DNA of 64,000 bases from JASSUD01 sp031963045. Its GTDB lineage: Bacteria; Pseudomonadota; Gammaproteobacteria; Burkholderiales; Burkholderiaceae. The stretch covers positions 1 through 64,000 of the forward strand of contig JASSUK010000042.1 in the NCBI GenBank assembly GCA_031963045.1, given 5' to 3'. Positions 1 through 9,821 of this stretch are shown here, piece by piece; the stretch's first letter is position 1, and each line of letters starts with the position of its first letter. Both the position numbers and the translations under genes were made by a program. The notes under the pieces are model-generated. The model was given only the letters and a program-made list of their open reading frames with translations. It was not told the origin of the DNA and ran no database searches.

Positions 1-227
1 GTAATAATTAATTGATCCCCTTTGACTGCATATTTAGCAATAGCTTCGCCTTTTTGCTTAAAAGCAGTGAATGGAATCCAAACAGGCCGCTCATGGCTTT
101 CCCCTGATTCTTTATCTTTTCCAGCATACTCATTAGATATCAATGTGAACTTGCAAATAGTGCACTTACTACCGCTTGTTACTATTGCTGCTTTAGCAAG
201 ATTGCCGATAAAAGTGTTGTTTTGCAT
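1..227 (-). CDS. Single-stranded DNA-binding protein-like (OB fold), partial at window edge
   Basis: Reading the minus strand from an ATG at 225-227 gives an open frame that runs off the left edge. It begins MQNNTFIGNLAKAA and continues with a KCTICKFTLISNEY stretch, an ERPVWIPFTAF strand and a KGEAIAKYAVKGDQLII segment. That order (N-terminal strand, conserved F..A.N segment, W-[IV]-x-[VI]-x2-F-x-[KR]-A-E-x2-Y-x-x-KG-x2-[VI]) is the SSB/OB-fold pattern of plasmid- and phage-type single-stranded DNA-binding proteins, which coat ssDNA during replication or conjugation. No strong ribosome binding site is visible upstream. Only about 75 residues are present, so the C-terminal tail cannot be judged. 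The family call rests on pattern recognition alone. It may belong to an integrative element, given the tRNA-like scar at 980. Confidence 0.6.
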   Translation of the reverse strand, partial: MQNNTFIGNLAKAAIVTSGSKCTICKFTLISNEYAGKDKESGESHERPVWIPFTAFKQKGEAIAKYAVKGDQLII

Positions 228-979
228 GATAGGTGCTCATTTTTATTACGTTTATAAATGGTTATATAAAAATAAAATTATTATTTCTATCTCTTTTTTT
301 ACCGCCTCACTACTTACTTCGCATTGCTTTTTAAAAAATTGCTGTTGATGTTTGAGTTTTCCTATCTTTAGCTCCTCTCCTTTATATCTATTAAAAAGAA
401 AGCCTTATCGCTCTGGCTTTAAAAGCTAGCCGGGTTTCTAGATTGGGAGTCCCTCTTAAATTATTTTTATTGAGGCATTCCTATTTGTATTGCCTTGCTG
501 CCGTTTTTCTGAGTTGTTCGCAGGACGATCAATTCAGAGAAAGGGGAGGGGGCTTTTGCTAACACCGAAGCAAAAAGCTGCGCGGCGAGCGCTGATCTGG
601 AGGCCCGATAGGGCTGGAGGCTGATTGGGTTTTTGAAGTGATTTTGGCGCTTGCGTTCCCTATTAGCTAGGAGCTTTGCTTCGAAAATGGGCTCAAACTC
701 TAGACAAGAACTATCTATTACACAAAATAATTCCGTTAGACTAGCCAACAGCACCTCCTTGCTCGAGATATCTATTGGTTTCGCAAAAACTCAATATTAC
801 GAACTGTTCGGAGGCGTTTTTCTTTTCCTTGATAGGCTGTGTTTAAACAAAATGCACGTTAATATATGACTAATAAAATTATAAAAACAACTTCTGCCCC
901 TCTAAAACCATATCCGGCTAAGCAGCGAGAAGAAATCTGTCCCCTATGCCGATTCCCTGGGAACTATCGGAACCTAATT

Positions 980-1007
980 TGGTGGAGCCGGTGGGAATTG
1001 AACCCGC
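980..1007 (-). other. tmRNA/tRNA 3'-end fragment, possible attachment-site scar
   Basis: On the minus strand the sequence reads GCGGGTTCAATTCCCACC followed by GGCTCCACCA. This is a T-arm (5-bp stem with one C-A mismatch, loop TTCAATT), a seven-base acceptor 3' strand CGGCTCC, a discriminator A and an encoded CCA. It closely resembles the 3' end of bacterial tmRNA (ssrA). No matching acceptor 5' strand or anticodon arm lies nearby, so this is a fragment. The 3' ends of ssrA and tRNA genes are common integration targets, and a solo copy is what remains at an island boundary. Confidence 0.5.
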
Positions 1008-1356
1008 ACTAAACCTATAAGCTATCAATGCTTGCGAACAGCTACTGGCATAAAAGCTATCATTTTTAATTCACCTCGTAAATTTAAGTCAATCGTCAAA
1101 TATGCCTATATTTCATAGTTGAAAATAATGATTAAAGAGAGCTCTCAAACATACCCTCTCATCCCTTTTTCAGTATCCATGACGATTGGAATCACAATCC
1201 AGGTTGGGAAACGCATTTTTCCATTATAAATAACTAATTAAAAATAATTGTCAATAACTTGGTAAAAGTCCGCCTAATCTTGATAATACTTTGCGAGATG
1301 CCGTTGACAAAATTCTGCTCAGTTATCCACCCTATTCCCCGATCTGACATATTAAA

Positions 1357-1443
1357 GATACTCTGCATAACCTCTCCTCCACTGTTGCTCAGCCCCAATA
1401 TACGGTCGCTAGAGTTGGGAAAACTGAGGTTATGCAGAGTATC
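1357..1443. repeat. 87-bp inverted-repeat element (18-bp perfect arms)
   Basis: GATACTCTGCATAACCTC at 1357-1374 is repeated as its exact reverse complement at 1426-1443, separated by 51 bases. Eighteen of eighteen bases match. It may be a MITE-like miniature element or a long hairpin. No clear target-site duplication is visible, and the middle carries no gene. Confidence 0.55.
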
Positions 1444-1886
1444 CTTAGCTTCTTCTAATGACTTTTCGTGAAACTACGTCACCAATTCTTCAACAACGTA
1501 TCGCTACACACCGATTAATTTATGCGTGCCTCAAGAAATGAAATGCGGCTCTCATCGCTGTGAACAGCATAAATTTAGTCCATCCTCCTAAAGCATCACT
1601 GAGGAAATTATCTAGCAAACCGAAAAACGTCCGTATAAGATATCTACATACGTTGCTGATTTACGGTGTGAGATTGGAGGTTTATAACAAAGGCGTGCGG
1701 ACTCAAAACCTGCATTAGCATCGACCTGTCAACGTAGTAGAGGTTGCGATACAGCGTGGGTAATTCTGGCTCACAAGCGGACGTACGAAAGAGATTATGT
1801 AAGCGTCAAGCCTGCATACGTTAGAAGAATGCACTTTGAACAGGACATGGGCTCAAGAAGCAAACCGAAAGGTGCCCATAGAAAGT

Positions 1887-4800
1887 ATGTCGCCTATTTC
1901 CCCCGCTCATTCTCCGTCAGCCTCCCCTCGTCCAACGCCGCCGGTGCAAAGGCCAACGACAGGAGAGGCCATTGCTGATTCTAGGCCGCTTAATCAAACC
2001 GCGCCAGCACACGGGGGAGGATCGCTAATAGAAAGGTTTAGGTTTGCTCGTTCGCTTGGGCCAAGGTCTTCGGTTTCAACGCAGCCGCAAGGATCTGAAC
2101 AGACATCGGAAGCGCTTAGACATGCTCAGGAAGCTTTGAAGGATGCCGATACGCAACGGATGGAAGGAAAACTCGAGACTGCAGAGGTCACTTATACGGC
2201 GGCGATAAACAATTTTAACCGCTCTTATCCAAATAATCAGTCGATGCCCGCCGATGTGAAAATTGGATTAGCTAAAGCTTATTGCGGGCACGGTATGACT
2301 TTATCCATGAGTGGTAGATTCGATGAGGGGCGTAAGGACTTTGAAATGGCCGTTGGATTAGGATCAAAAAAAGCTACCAGCATATTAAGCATTATTCCAT
2401 ATGGTAGTGCGAGCACCACTGTCCCTAATCATTTCAATTCTCAGCAGGCATCACCACTCTCTTTCACTGAAAATCGTGCTGTAAAGCTAACACACGATAT
2501 TAAGCATACGCGACATTTAGCTGAGAGCTGGTTAGCTGCTTCTAAGGTTGAACAGCGATCTTTTCGCGAATTAGCCGTAAAGATCCTTCATGCCGCCAAT
2601 CTAAAAGGTCCCGATAAATTGGCTCATTCGCAGGAAATTGCGCCGCTAGCGGCAATTCCTGATCGTACAATTTTTAAAGAATGGATAGATATTATGTTTT
2701 CAGCTTTGTCTGGGAAGACTACGCTGAATCAGCAAGCATTAAGAGGGCTGGAAGTTATGTTACACAAACTTCCACAATCATTGCTGAATACTGAAGAAGC
2801 GGAAAGCTATTTAGTAAAGCTGTTAGAGGCTTTAAATGAAAACCTAAATATAAGGCCCTGGGTAAACGTTGAAGCACTTCAACTTCTACTCCAAACCATT
2901 TCACAACTGTTAGATAAACTAGTCTGGACTCGGCTTCAATATGGTGTGAACCGTATAAATTTACGTGATAAATTGAACAATAGCCTGATCAAGTTAAAGA
3001 ATGAGTTAAAGAATAAATTAAAGGACGATTACTCAGTATTGGAATTCCAAATCAATTATGTGCGCCAGGCTCTAGAGTTGATTCCTAATGAGGAAAGCCC
3101 CTTGGAAGAATTCTGTGATCGCCTATTTAACGGATTCATGCTGATCACCAATGTTTACGCAGCAGTTGCAAGCATCAGCAAAGATGTTACTGGGCTTCAG
3201 TATGCTATGAATGCCGCTCTCACGAATAAAACTATGAGTCAAGCCAGCGTGGCGCTCTCTCAAAGAGCCTCTGTCACCTCTATCGCAGCTGGGATTGGGA
3301 GCGGCGCGAAAAGTGGCATGCCAGCTATTAAAGACTTAGCCGAAGCGATGTTTCAAGTGTGGAGATCAAGAGTCGTGTCACGGCCCTGGCTTATGGCATT
3401 GCAATTAGCCGATGCGTGCTTTGTGGGACAAGGCCAGTTCTTTGAATTCGAGCGTTTTGTTAGGTGGGGTCCATATGGTAATGACAAAAATTTCTTGCAA
3501 GGTCTGTGCCAACGCTTAGAGTACATTGCCGGGCGTTATTATAGTGAAGCCGAACGTTTAAGAGTACTCCCAGCCTCACAAGTTGCTAACACAGTCAGAC
3601 AGACAGAGGTAATTGCTCGGCAAGCTGTTAAGTTTTTAAGCATATTCACTATGGAAGGGCAGCCTGAGCCTGTGCAGAAAGCGGCTTTAAATGCTCTAAA
3701 GCGCTTAGATGTAAAGCTGCCTAAACTACTACAAGATAATCAGGATTTTTTAAAGCTGGTGCGCCCTGACTCTATGTCTGCCCAGCAAGCTGGTCTCCGA
3801 CCGATTGATATTCCGCCAGCCTGGCATACCGACTGGTATACACCGCCTACTAGCCTACTAGAGAAACAATTAGATGGAGTCTCATGGCCCGATTTGAATA
3901 GAAAAATTCAGCAATTTGGAAAGACATATTTAGAAACTAGACATTTAAAAACTCTGAAAAAAACCGTTAAAGATAATATCCAAGATATCGATATCTTGGT
4001 GAAGAAATATATAGAACCAAAATTTACAAGAATCGATGATGTAAGTGCGCGCTCACCGTTGGCATTCAGTGATACAGTTACTGAGTTTCTCGGCCATTCA
4101 AAGCAAAAATTTCTGTTGCTGTTGGGTGACGCCGGCGCTGGCAAGACTATATTTAATCACTATCTTACTCGCGACTTGTGGGAAAAGTATAACGAATCGA
4201 TCCAATTGGATGATGATTCGTCCTTTATTCCTTTATTTATTCATTTACCAGACTTAGGCCCAACCTTTGGCTCTCAGCCTAATAATTTTATTGTCGAATA
4301 TTTCGAAAACCAAGGCTTGAAAGCATCACAGATTCAGTTCTTACAAAAAACTCGGAATTTTATTTTTATTCTGGATGGTTATGATGAGTTAGGCTACATC
4401 CCTCGAGAATTCTATAAATACAATGAATTAGATAAATGGGAGCACTCAAAAACCATCATCAGCAGCCGACCAGAATATTTAGACTATAATCACAAAAGAC
4501 ATTTTGGCCTGTCCGGTATTCCTGAAATATTTCAGGAATACCGGTTTGCGCCATTTTCTGAAGTAGATGTTAAGAATTATATCAAAGAATATATAGGTGA
4601 GGAGATCCTAGAAGAAGGAGTAAATAACAAGAAATATAAAAATGAAAATGAAATTTTTAACTCACTTTCACTTGAATTAAAAGAGTTGGTGCGCAATCCT
4701 TTTTTGCTCAACATTGCCTTACATTTCATTCCATTAGATGAATCGAAAACGCTCAATGCTGGCCAGCGCCATTTCACGCGGTTTGAATTGTATAATCGAT

Positions 4801-7604
4801 TCGTTGATAGCTGGTGTGATCGGTCTTATGAACATTTAATAAAAAATAAGAAATCAGAAAAACAATTGGCATTTGATATATTAAGCAAAAAATTTGATAA
4901 AAATGTCGTATGTTTCGCTAAAAAATTTGCAGTAGCTATGCATCGAAAACAGCAGAAAAAAGTAGTTACAACTGAATATAAAATTTCAACTCAGGAACAT
5001 GATTGGTCCGAAGAGCTACTCAAAAAATTACTCGATGATGGGAATGTAAAAAACAGGCTGTTGCTTCAGAGCGCTCCATTAATTGATTTATATGATAAGT
5101 ATGAGTTTATCCACAAATCATTTCAGGACTATTTTGTAGCATATGCGCTATGGGACGGGCTTTCTACAATCGATCAGTCAGCATGGATCAACAAGTTGAG
5201 TGTGGTGAAAGATCCAGCTGTGCTCGACTTTCTGGTTGAGCTGGTACAGCAGGATCGAGGTTTAATAGGGCAGCTGATCGCTTGGATTAAGGCTTCGAAG
5301 AATGAAGTCTTTAAAACCGCAGCGGCGAATGCGCTAACTATTTTGGTCAGAGCGAGAGTGCTGTTGAGTGGAGAGAATTTCAACCAGATTCATGCGCCTG
5401 GGGCAGATTTAAGTTATGGAGTGTTTGACCATACCAAATTCGAGAAAGCAGATTTAAGAAGAGCGAAATTGCGAGGCGCATGGTTACGCGAAGCCGATTT
5501 CAATGGAGCAAAGCTAGCTGATATTGAATTTGGGGAAAAACCGGCTTTAGAGTTCAATGAACATGTTAAAGCCTGTAGCCTTTCGTCTGACGGGCGCTGG
5601 CTGGCCGTTGGTACGGGCAGTCTTATTAGGCTGTATCAGGCTGAGAGTTTGAGGCGGAAGAAAACGTTTGACAGGCATTTTGGTGATGTGGTGAGTGTGT
5701 CGCTATCGTCAGATGGAAAGTTGTTAGCGTCTGGGGATGACAAAGGGATGGTGAAAGTGAGGCAGTTTAAAGATGGAGGATGGTTATCACATAATCTGAG
5801 TGAAAGCCATAGCGATAAGAGGACTCATGTATCGCTATCGTCAGACGGGAATTGGTTAGCGTCATGGAATACTGGGGGCCGGGTGAAGGTATGGCAGTTT
5901 GAGAGTGGGAGCTGGTCCTCGCATGATCTACCCGAAGAGCATGACAATAAGGTAGTGAGTGTGTCGCTATTGCCATTTGGAGAGTCGTTATTGTTAGCAG
6001 CTGGCTGTAGAGATGGTAAGGTAGAAGTGTGGGGGTTAGAAAATGAAGGCGCAGGCTGGTCGCTACGCGTCTCGCCTGAAGGGCATGACCGTGACTATGC
6101 TGTAGAGAGTGTGTCGCTATCGTCAGATAGGAAATTGTTCTTATTAGCGTCTGTGGATACAAGCCGTGTGGTGAAGTTGTGGCAGTTTGAACGTGTAGCC
6201 TGGTCGCCGTATGTTATACCTGAAGGGCATGACTCTAATGTAATGAATGCTTCGCTATCGTCAGATGGAAAATGGTTAGCATTAGGGAATGGAAATGGTA
6301 CGGTGACAGTGTGGGATGTGGGAAGCGCAAAAATGTCCTTGCGAGAGACGCTTGAATGGCATGGTGGTAGAGTAAATAGTGTGTCTCTATCATTAGATGG
6401 GAAGCGGTTAGCATCAGGAGGCTCGGACAAGACGGTGAAGTTATGGGAATTAGAAAGCGCAGGAGCATCGTTGCGTGATCCGCTTGAACGACATCATGGT
6501 GTTGTGAGTAGTGTGTCGCTATCTTCAGATGGGAATTGGCTCGCGTCAGGAAGTTGGGGCGGGACGGTTAATGTGTGGAAGTTTGAAAGCGGAAGAGAAA
6601 ATTGGCCGCTGTCTAAGACGCTCGTAAGGTATGGTGGTGAGATGGGGGGGACTAGTGTCTCGTTATCGTCAGACGGGACGAGGTTAGCATCAGGGAATAT
6701 AAACGGTAAGGTGGAAGTATGGCAATTAGAAAGGGGAAGTACTGATTGGCTGTGGCATAAGGCGTTTGAAGGGGGGACTATTTTTAATAGTGTGTCGTTC
6801 TCGTCGGACGGGCAGCGGTTAGCATTGGTGAGGGGGAGGGGTATAGCGAATGTGTGGCAGTTTGAAGGTGATAGTTGGGTAAGCGTGCCGTTACTACCAG
6901 ATAGGAATTTGGTAGCGTTAAGAACGGAAGGAATGGTAACGATACGGCGGTTAAGTGATGATAAGGTGGTGAAAAATGTGTCGCTATCGTCAGATGGGAA
7001 TTGGCTAGCGTCAAGAACCATGGATGGCATGGTAAATATGCAGCGGTTAGGAAGTGAACCTACAATTTCGCCGTTGGGTAGTCCGTTTATATGGGGTAGT
7101 GGTAGTACGCTGAGTAATGTATCACTATCGTCAGACGGGAAGCGGTTAGCATTAGGAAGCGTTAACGGGTCGGTGTGGTATTTCGAAGGTGAAAATTGGT
7201 CGAAGCTTAAAATACTTGAGGAGCATAGTGATCTGGTGACTAGTGTGTCGCTATCGCCAGACGGACAGTGGTTAGTTTCTGGAAGTCGGGATGGAACGGT
7301 AAAGCTGTGGTCAGTGGATTCAGAAAAATGTGAGGCGACAATTCAAAATTCTATTGGAAAGGTTACTTCAGTTGCTTGGCAAGGACTTTCTGTGGACTCT
7401 GCTAAAATAGCGACAGGAGGGACCGATGGGACGGTTCGTATTTGGCAAGTAGATCACAAAGAAAACGATCGGCGGTTCATTTTATCGTGGACCTCATGTC
7501 AAAACAGGCTGACCGTAGCCGGCATGTCTATTGAAGGCATAGAGGATTTGAGCCCAACAAATGCCCGTTTGCTGAAGCAAAGGGGCGCACATGACGGGGC
7601 CTGA
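1887..7604 (+). CDS. Giant NLR-like protein: TPR-like / NACHT / pentapeptide / WD40
   Basis: About 1,905 residues; residue numbers here count from an alternative TTG start at 1836 in the same frame. I prefer the ATG at 1887, which opens a Ser/Pro-rich leader (MSPISPAHS). Order: low-complexity leader to about 85; a TPR-like helical pair (about 88-165, ending GRFDEGRKDFEMAVGLG); a long helical region; a NACHT NTPase with Walker A GDAGAGKT (764-771), Walker B FIFILDGYDE (842-851) and sensor TIISSRPEYL; a helical arm; four or so pentapeptide repeats (about 1178-1230, e.g. ADLRRAKLRGAWL); then about 14 divergent WD40 blades with the core SLSSDGxxLAS to the C-terminus. This is STAND/NLR architecture: an N-terminal effector region, a nucleotide switch and a ligand-sensing propeller, usually cytoplasmic. 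The core and the final segment (GMSIEGIEDLSP...LLKQRGA) match the second giant at 23801, while the N-termini differ. A bacterial NACHT defence role or a host-directed role are both possible. Confidence 0.85.
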   Translation: MSPISPAHSPSASPRPTPPVQRPTTGEAIADSRPLNQTAPAHGGGSLIERFRFARSLGPRSSVSTQPQGSEQTSEALRHAQEALKDADTQRMEGKLETAEVTYTAAINNFNRSYPNNQSMPADVKIGLAKAYCGHGMTLSMSGRFDEGRKDFEMAVGLGSKKATSILSIIPYGSASTTVPNHFNSQQASPLSFTENRAVKLTHDIKHTRHLAESWLAASKVEQRSFRELAVKILHAANLKGPDKLAHSQEIAPLAAIPDRTIFKEWIDIMFSALSGKTTLNQQALRGLEVMLHKLPQSLLNTEEAESYLVKLLEALNENLNIRPWVNVEALQLLLQTISQLLDKLVWTRLQYGVNRINLRDKLNNSLIKLKNELKNKLKDDYSVLEFQINYVRQALELIPNEESPLEEFCDRLFNGFMLITNVYAAVASISKDVTGLQYAMNAALTNKTMSQASVALSQRASVTSIAAGIGSGAKSGMPAIKDLAEAMFQVWRSRVVSRPWLMALQLADACFVGQGQFFEFERFVRWGPYGNDKNFLQGLCQRLEYIAGRYYSEAERLRVLPASQVANTVRQTEVIARQAVKFLSIFTMEGQPEPVQKAALNALKRLDVKLPKLLQDNQDFLKLVRPDSMSAQQAGLRPIDIPPAWHTDWYTPPTSLLEKQLDGVSWPDLNRKIQQFGKTYLETRHLKTLKKTVKDNIQDIDILVKKYIEPKFTRIDDVSARSPLAFSDTVTEFLGHSKQKFLLLLGDAGAGKTIFNHYLTRDLWEKYNESIQLDDDSSFIPLFIHLPDLGPTFGSQPNNFIVEYFENQGLKASQIQFLQKTRNFIFILDGYDELGYIPREFYKYNELDKWEHSKTIISSRPEYLDYNHKRHFGLSGIPEIFQEYRFAPFSEVDVKNYIKEYIGEEILEEGVNNKKYKNENEIFNSLSLELKELVRNPFLLNIALHFIPLDESKTLNAGQRHFTRFELYNRFVDSWCDRSYEHLIKNKKSEKQLAFDILSKKFDKNVVCFAKKFAVAMHRKQQKKVVTTEYKISTQEHDWSEELLKKLLDDGNVKNRLLLQSAPLIDLYDKYEFIHKSFQDYFVAYALWDGLSTIDQSAWINKLSVVKDPAVLDFLVELVQQDRGLIGQLIAWIKASKNEVFKTAAANALTILVRARVLLSGENFNQIHAPGADLSYGVFDHTKFEKADLRRAKLRGAWLREADFNGAKLADIEFGEKPALEFNEHVKACSLSSDGRWLAVGTGSLIRLYQAESLRRKKTFDRHFGDVVSVSLSSDGKLLASGDDKGMVKVRQFKDGGWLSHNLSESHSDKRTHVSLSSDGNWLASWNTGGRVKVWQFESGSWSSHDLPEEHDNKVVSVSLLPFGESLLLAAGCRDGKVEVWGLENEGAGWSLRVSPEGHDRDYAVESVSLSSDRKLFLLASVDTSRVVKLWQFERVAWSPYVIPEGHDSNVMNASLSSDGKWLALGNGNGTVTVWDVGSAKMSLRETLEWHGGRVNSVSLSLDGKRLASGGSDKTVKLWELESAGASLRDPLERHHGVVSSVSLSSDGNWLASGSWGGTVNVWKFESGRENWPLSKTLVRYGGEMGGTSVSLSSDGTRLASGNINGKVEVWQLERGSTDWLWHKAFEGGTIFNSVSFSSDGQRLALVRGRGIANVWQFEGDSWVSVPLLPDRNLVALRTEGMVTIRRLSDDKVVKNVSLSSDGNWLASRTMDGMVNMQRLGSEPTISPLGSPFIWGSGSTLSNVSLSSDGKRLALGSVNGSVWYFEGENWSKLKILEEHSDLVTSVSLSPDGQWLVSGSRDGTVKLWSVDSEKCEATIQNSIGKVTSVAWQGLSVDSAKIATGGTDGTVRIWQVDHKENDRRFILSWTSCQNRLTVAGMSIEGIEDLSPTNARLLKQRGAHDGA

Positions 7605-8597
7605 GCGAGCGCCAGACGTGCACAAGTTGCTACCAGTTACTAGCTTGCCGGGCGATTTAATTGCCTGATATGGAATGTCGGCTCTTTGCTGCAATGGATT
7701 GTTGAGTCTGCTGCAACTGTCGATAAAAATCTTTTAATCCAAGCACCTGCTCTCGTCAAGCCGGGTAACTGTCAGTAATGGGAACGCAAGCGCTATCGAA
7801 CAAGTAGTCTGTTTTTATCTGAATTGATGGCCTTGTTGTTTTAGTCCATCAAATTCGCCACCGGCATTTCAAGCTGTTCTATGAGGGCGTATTGCTTAGC
7901 GACTCCCAAACCTAATTACACATCTTCGAGGAATATCGCCTCCACTAGCAAAGCGCCTTAAGCAAAACTCACGTTATATTAGGTATGAGGTTAAGCTTTG
8001 GAGAATCAGTTTATCAAAGTTAAAAGAAGTAAGGGTTAGTGCCCAGTGTGTATTGCCAAACACTTCTAACATACAGTGCCAAGAAATTTTACTGTGGATT
8101 TATTTCTGCTCAAGGCATTCAACATGTTTATGCGCAGATCCAAGAAACTATAATTTTTTTTATGCTTCAACTATTAACCATTGAAAGGCTTCTTCATATA
8201 CTATGAAAGAAAGACCTTCTCAAAAAGTCTTCTGCATATATTATATTGGGGCTGCATTATTCATCCAGGCAGCATGGCGTTGGTTGCGCTGTTCGGTGTC
8301 TCGAATACTAAAGTTGAGTAAGTACGTGTAGTACACTTAAGTAATGCATGTGTTCTTGTAGGTATTTTTGTAGGTACCTTAATTAAAAAAACCTTAAAAG
8401 CTTTATAAATACTATATGATCGAATCCTACCGCCTCCGCCAGAAATTCAAAATTCCCCCCCAACCTATCCCATTTCAAATCAACCGAGAACCCTTGTAAA
8501 ATAAAGGCTATCTGGAAATTTACTCCCTCCAATATATGGCACGGGCAGCCGTGCAAACCGTAGTGAAAGCCATGCATTAGGAATACATCGGGATCTA
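7605..8597. other. Gene-free stretch after the first NLR-like gene
   Basis: No frame longer than about 85 codons is open on either strand and none shows a recognisable motif. Short minus-strand frames at 7494-7694 and 8383-8634 look like shadows. I see no clear terminator after the gene ending at 7604. Confidence 0.5.
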
Positions 8598-9239
8598 ATG
8601 GCCGATCCGTATGTGTTTGAGCAAGTCGCTGCACGCAATAATATGAGCCCGATGCGCTTCATGAATCAATCTGAAGACTGCAAAATGGCCATGTTTAGAG
8701 ACTATGTAACTGCAAAAGGCATTGCGCAACAGGCCCAACGTCTATCAGAGCAGGGTTTATCAGGTGAGGCGCTGCCTATCACACGGAATCAATTGGATAC
8801 GATATCCGCTTCGCAGCGTGCATCTATACGCGATAATATTTCTGCACTACATCAAGGAAAAGTGGCCAAAACAGGCTTTAGCTCTGTCGAGTCGCTTGAA
8901 GTGAACACCAGTACTCCTCAGCTAGTTAATGACGCTAACAATGCTATTTCTGGACAACTAGATTCCACGGATAAAAACAGCATACCGTCTCGTGCTAACG
9001 CATTAGATGAAAATGTCAGTGCTTGGGCCAGCCCAGATAAAGCAATAGAAAGAGGGCGCTTTAATATGATGCAGTCTGTAGAGGATACCGAAGGGCATGA
9101 TATTGCGGACTACAGCAGTAAATTGGTTAATGCAGTTATGGGGGGAGACGGAACAGCCGATGGGGGAAAATTGACCGACAATATGAAGCGCAAAGAAGGC
9201 GCTCCTTTGCCGATCAATATAGAAATTAAGAAGAAGTAG
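8598..9239 (+). CDS. Possible TraG-like conjugation protein, C-terminal fragment
   Basis: 213 residues, hydrophilic and helical, rich in Gln, Asn, Ala and Ser, with no membrane segment. It begins MADPYVFEQVAARNN and ends in a basic NIEIKKK tail. The texture (long polar helices, DSxDKNS and AIERGRFNMM segments) recalls the cytoplasmic/periplasmic tail of F-type TraG mating-pair stabilisation proteins, but I cannot confirm this. The start lacks a strong ribosome binding site, and upstream sequence reads like decayed coding DNA, so it is probably the surviving 3' part of a longer gene. With the SSB-like gene at the left edge it may mark the remains of a conjugative element. An unrelated hypothetical protein is the alternative. 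Confidence 0.4.
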   Translation: MADPYVFEQVAARNNMSPMRFMNQSEDCKMAMFRDYVTAKGIAQQAQRLSEQGLSGEALPITRNQLDTISASQRASIRDNISALHQGKVAKTGFSSVESLEVNTSTPQLVNDANNAISGQLDSTDKNSIPSRANALDENVSAWASPDKAIERGRFNMMQSVEDTEGHDIADYSSKLVNAVMGGDGTADGGKLTDNMKRKEGAPLPINIEIKKK

Positions 9240-9555
9240 AATGTACTTTAAGCGGGAAATGCACCTTTATCCCGTTCGGATATTTCATAGTCTGGCAAAA
9301 TAGACCTGTGCTAGGATCGCAATCACTTACAAAGAGTGAATAGTATTCATCATCATAGTAATTTTCGTCCTTATAGCTCGTTCTAAATAGATCCTTAAAA
9401 CCATCACTGAGCCACCATGCAAACCAGTACGGAACCGATATAACTAGGCTGCCAACCAGCATAACAAAAAAACCATGCAGAGTTTTGTCGCATAGACAAA
9501 ACGCAATACATACTGGTGGACCTATCGGAAGGAATAGTTTTTTCAGGCAACGCAT
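9226..9555 (-). CDS. Small membrane protein, hypothetical
   Basis: 109 residues, unrecognised. A hydrophobic stretch (PIGPPVCIAFCLC, then HGFFVMLVGSLVISVPYWFAWWL, about residues 11-50) suggests two membrane passes. It is followed by an acidic/aromatic tail with a YKDENYYDDEYY cluster and two cysteines (CDP..., FCQT). It starts 2 bases after the stop of the gene at 9558-9821, so the two are very likely co-transcribed. Its 3' end overlaps the 3' end of the convergent gene at 8598-9239 by 14 bases. Confidence 0.6.
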   Translation of the reverse strand: MRCLKKLFLPIGPPVCIAFCLCDKTLHGFFVMLVGSLVISVPYWFAWWLSDGFKDLFRTSYKDENYYDDEYYSLFVSDCDPSTGLFCQTMKYPNGIKVHFPLKVHSTSS

Positions 9556-9557
9556 GA

Positions 9558-9821
9558 TTATTTTCTTTCTTCGATGATTAAATAATAGCCTTTGCCCTCG
9601 TTTGTCGAGACAACCACATTATTAACCACACGAAAGCCCTTTTCGTAGATTTCTTTAATACCTTTTACGTGCCCCAAATGATCACAACTGAAAGAAGAAC
9701 CATAAGCATTAGGTAAAGTAGAAGCTGAATAACACAATCCCCCTTTTAACGGGCCAGCGGCATACACATTGTTTACAAGTCCGAGGGAAGCAGCAATAGT
9801 GATAGCGAGCAATGTTTTCAT
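9558..9821 (-). CDS. Small secreted protein, hypothetical
   Basis: 87 residues with a textbook Sec signal peptide: MKTLLAITIAASLGLVNNVYAA, cleavage probably after VYA. The mature part is about 65 residues with two cysteines (GGLCYSAS and SFSCDHLG) that could form a disulfide in the periplasm. A good ribosome binding site (TGGAGAA) lies about 6 bases before the ATG. It is first of a two-gene unit with the membrane protein at 9226-9555. No family is recognised. Exported small protein and membrane partner could be an inhibitor/immunity-type pair, but that is speculation. Confidence 0.65.
   Translation of the reverse strand: MKTLLAITIAASLGLVNNVYAAGPLKGGLCYSASTLPNAYGSSFSCDHLGHVKGIKEIYEKGFRVVNNVVVSTNEGKGYYLIIEERK

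Larger units (their letters stand above)
228..1835. other. Long gene-poor stretch with decayed sequence
   Basis: No convincing intact gene is seen. The region holds the tmRNA/tRNA-like 3' fragment and the short inverted-repeat element listed separately. A 95-codon frame on the minus strand (467-754) is open but has no recognisable motif or ribosome binding site. The segment 1480-1830 has no long frame and looks like decayed coding DNA. Confidence 0.5.

Noticed and set aside
22..348. 108-codon plus-strand ORF at the left edge
   Set aside because: The opposite strand encodes a coherent SSB-like protein over the same bases; the plus frame is its shadow.
467..754. 95-codon minus-strand ORF
   Set aside because: No ribosome binding site and no recognised domain in a gene-poor region; mentioned only in the gap description.
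5767..7030. Antisense ORFs over the first giant's WD40 region
   Set aside because: Same explanation: Ser/Thr/Leu-rich shadows of the WD40 core.
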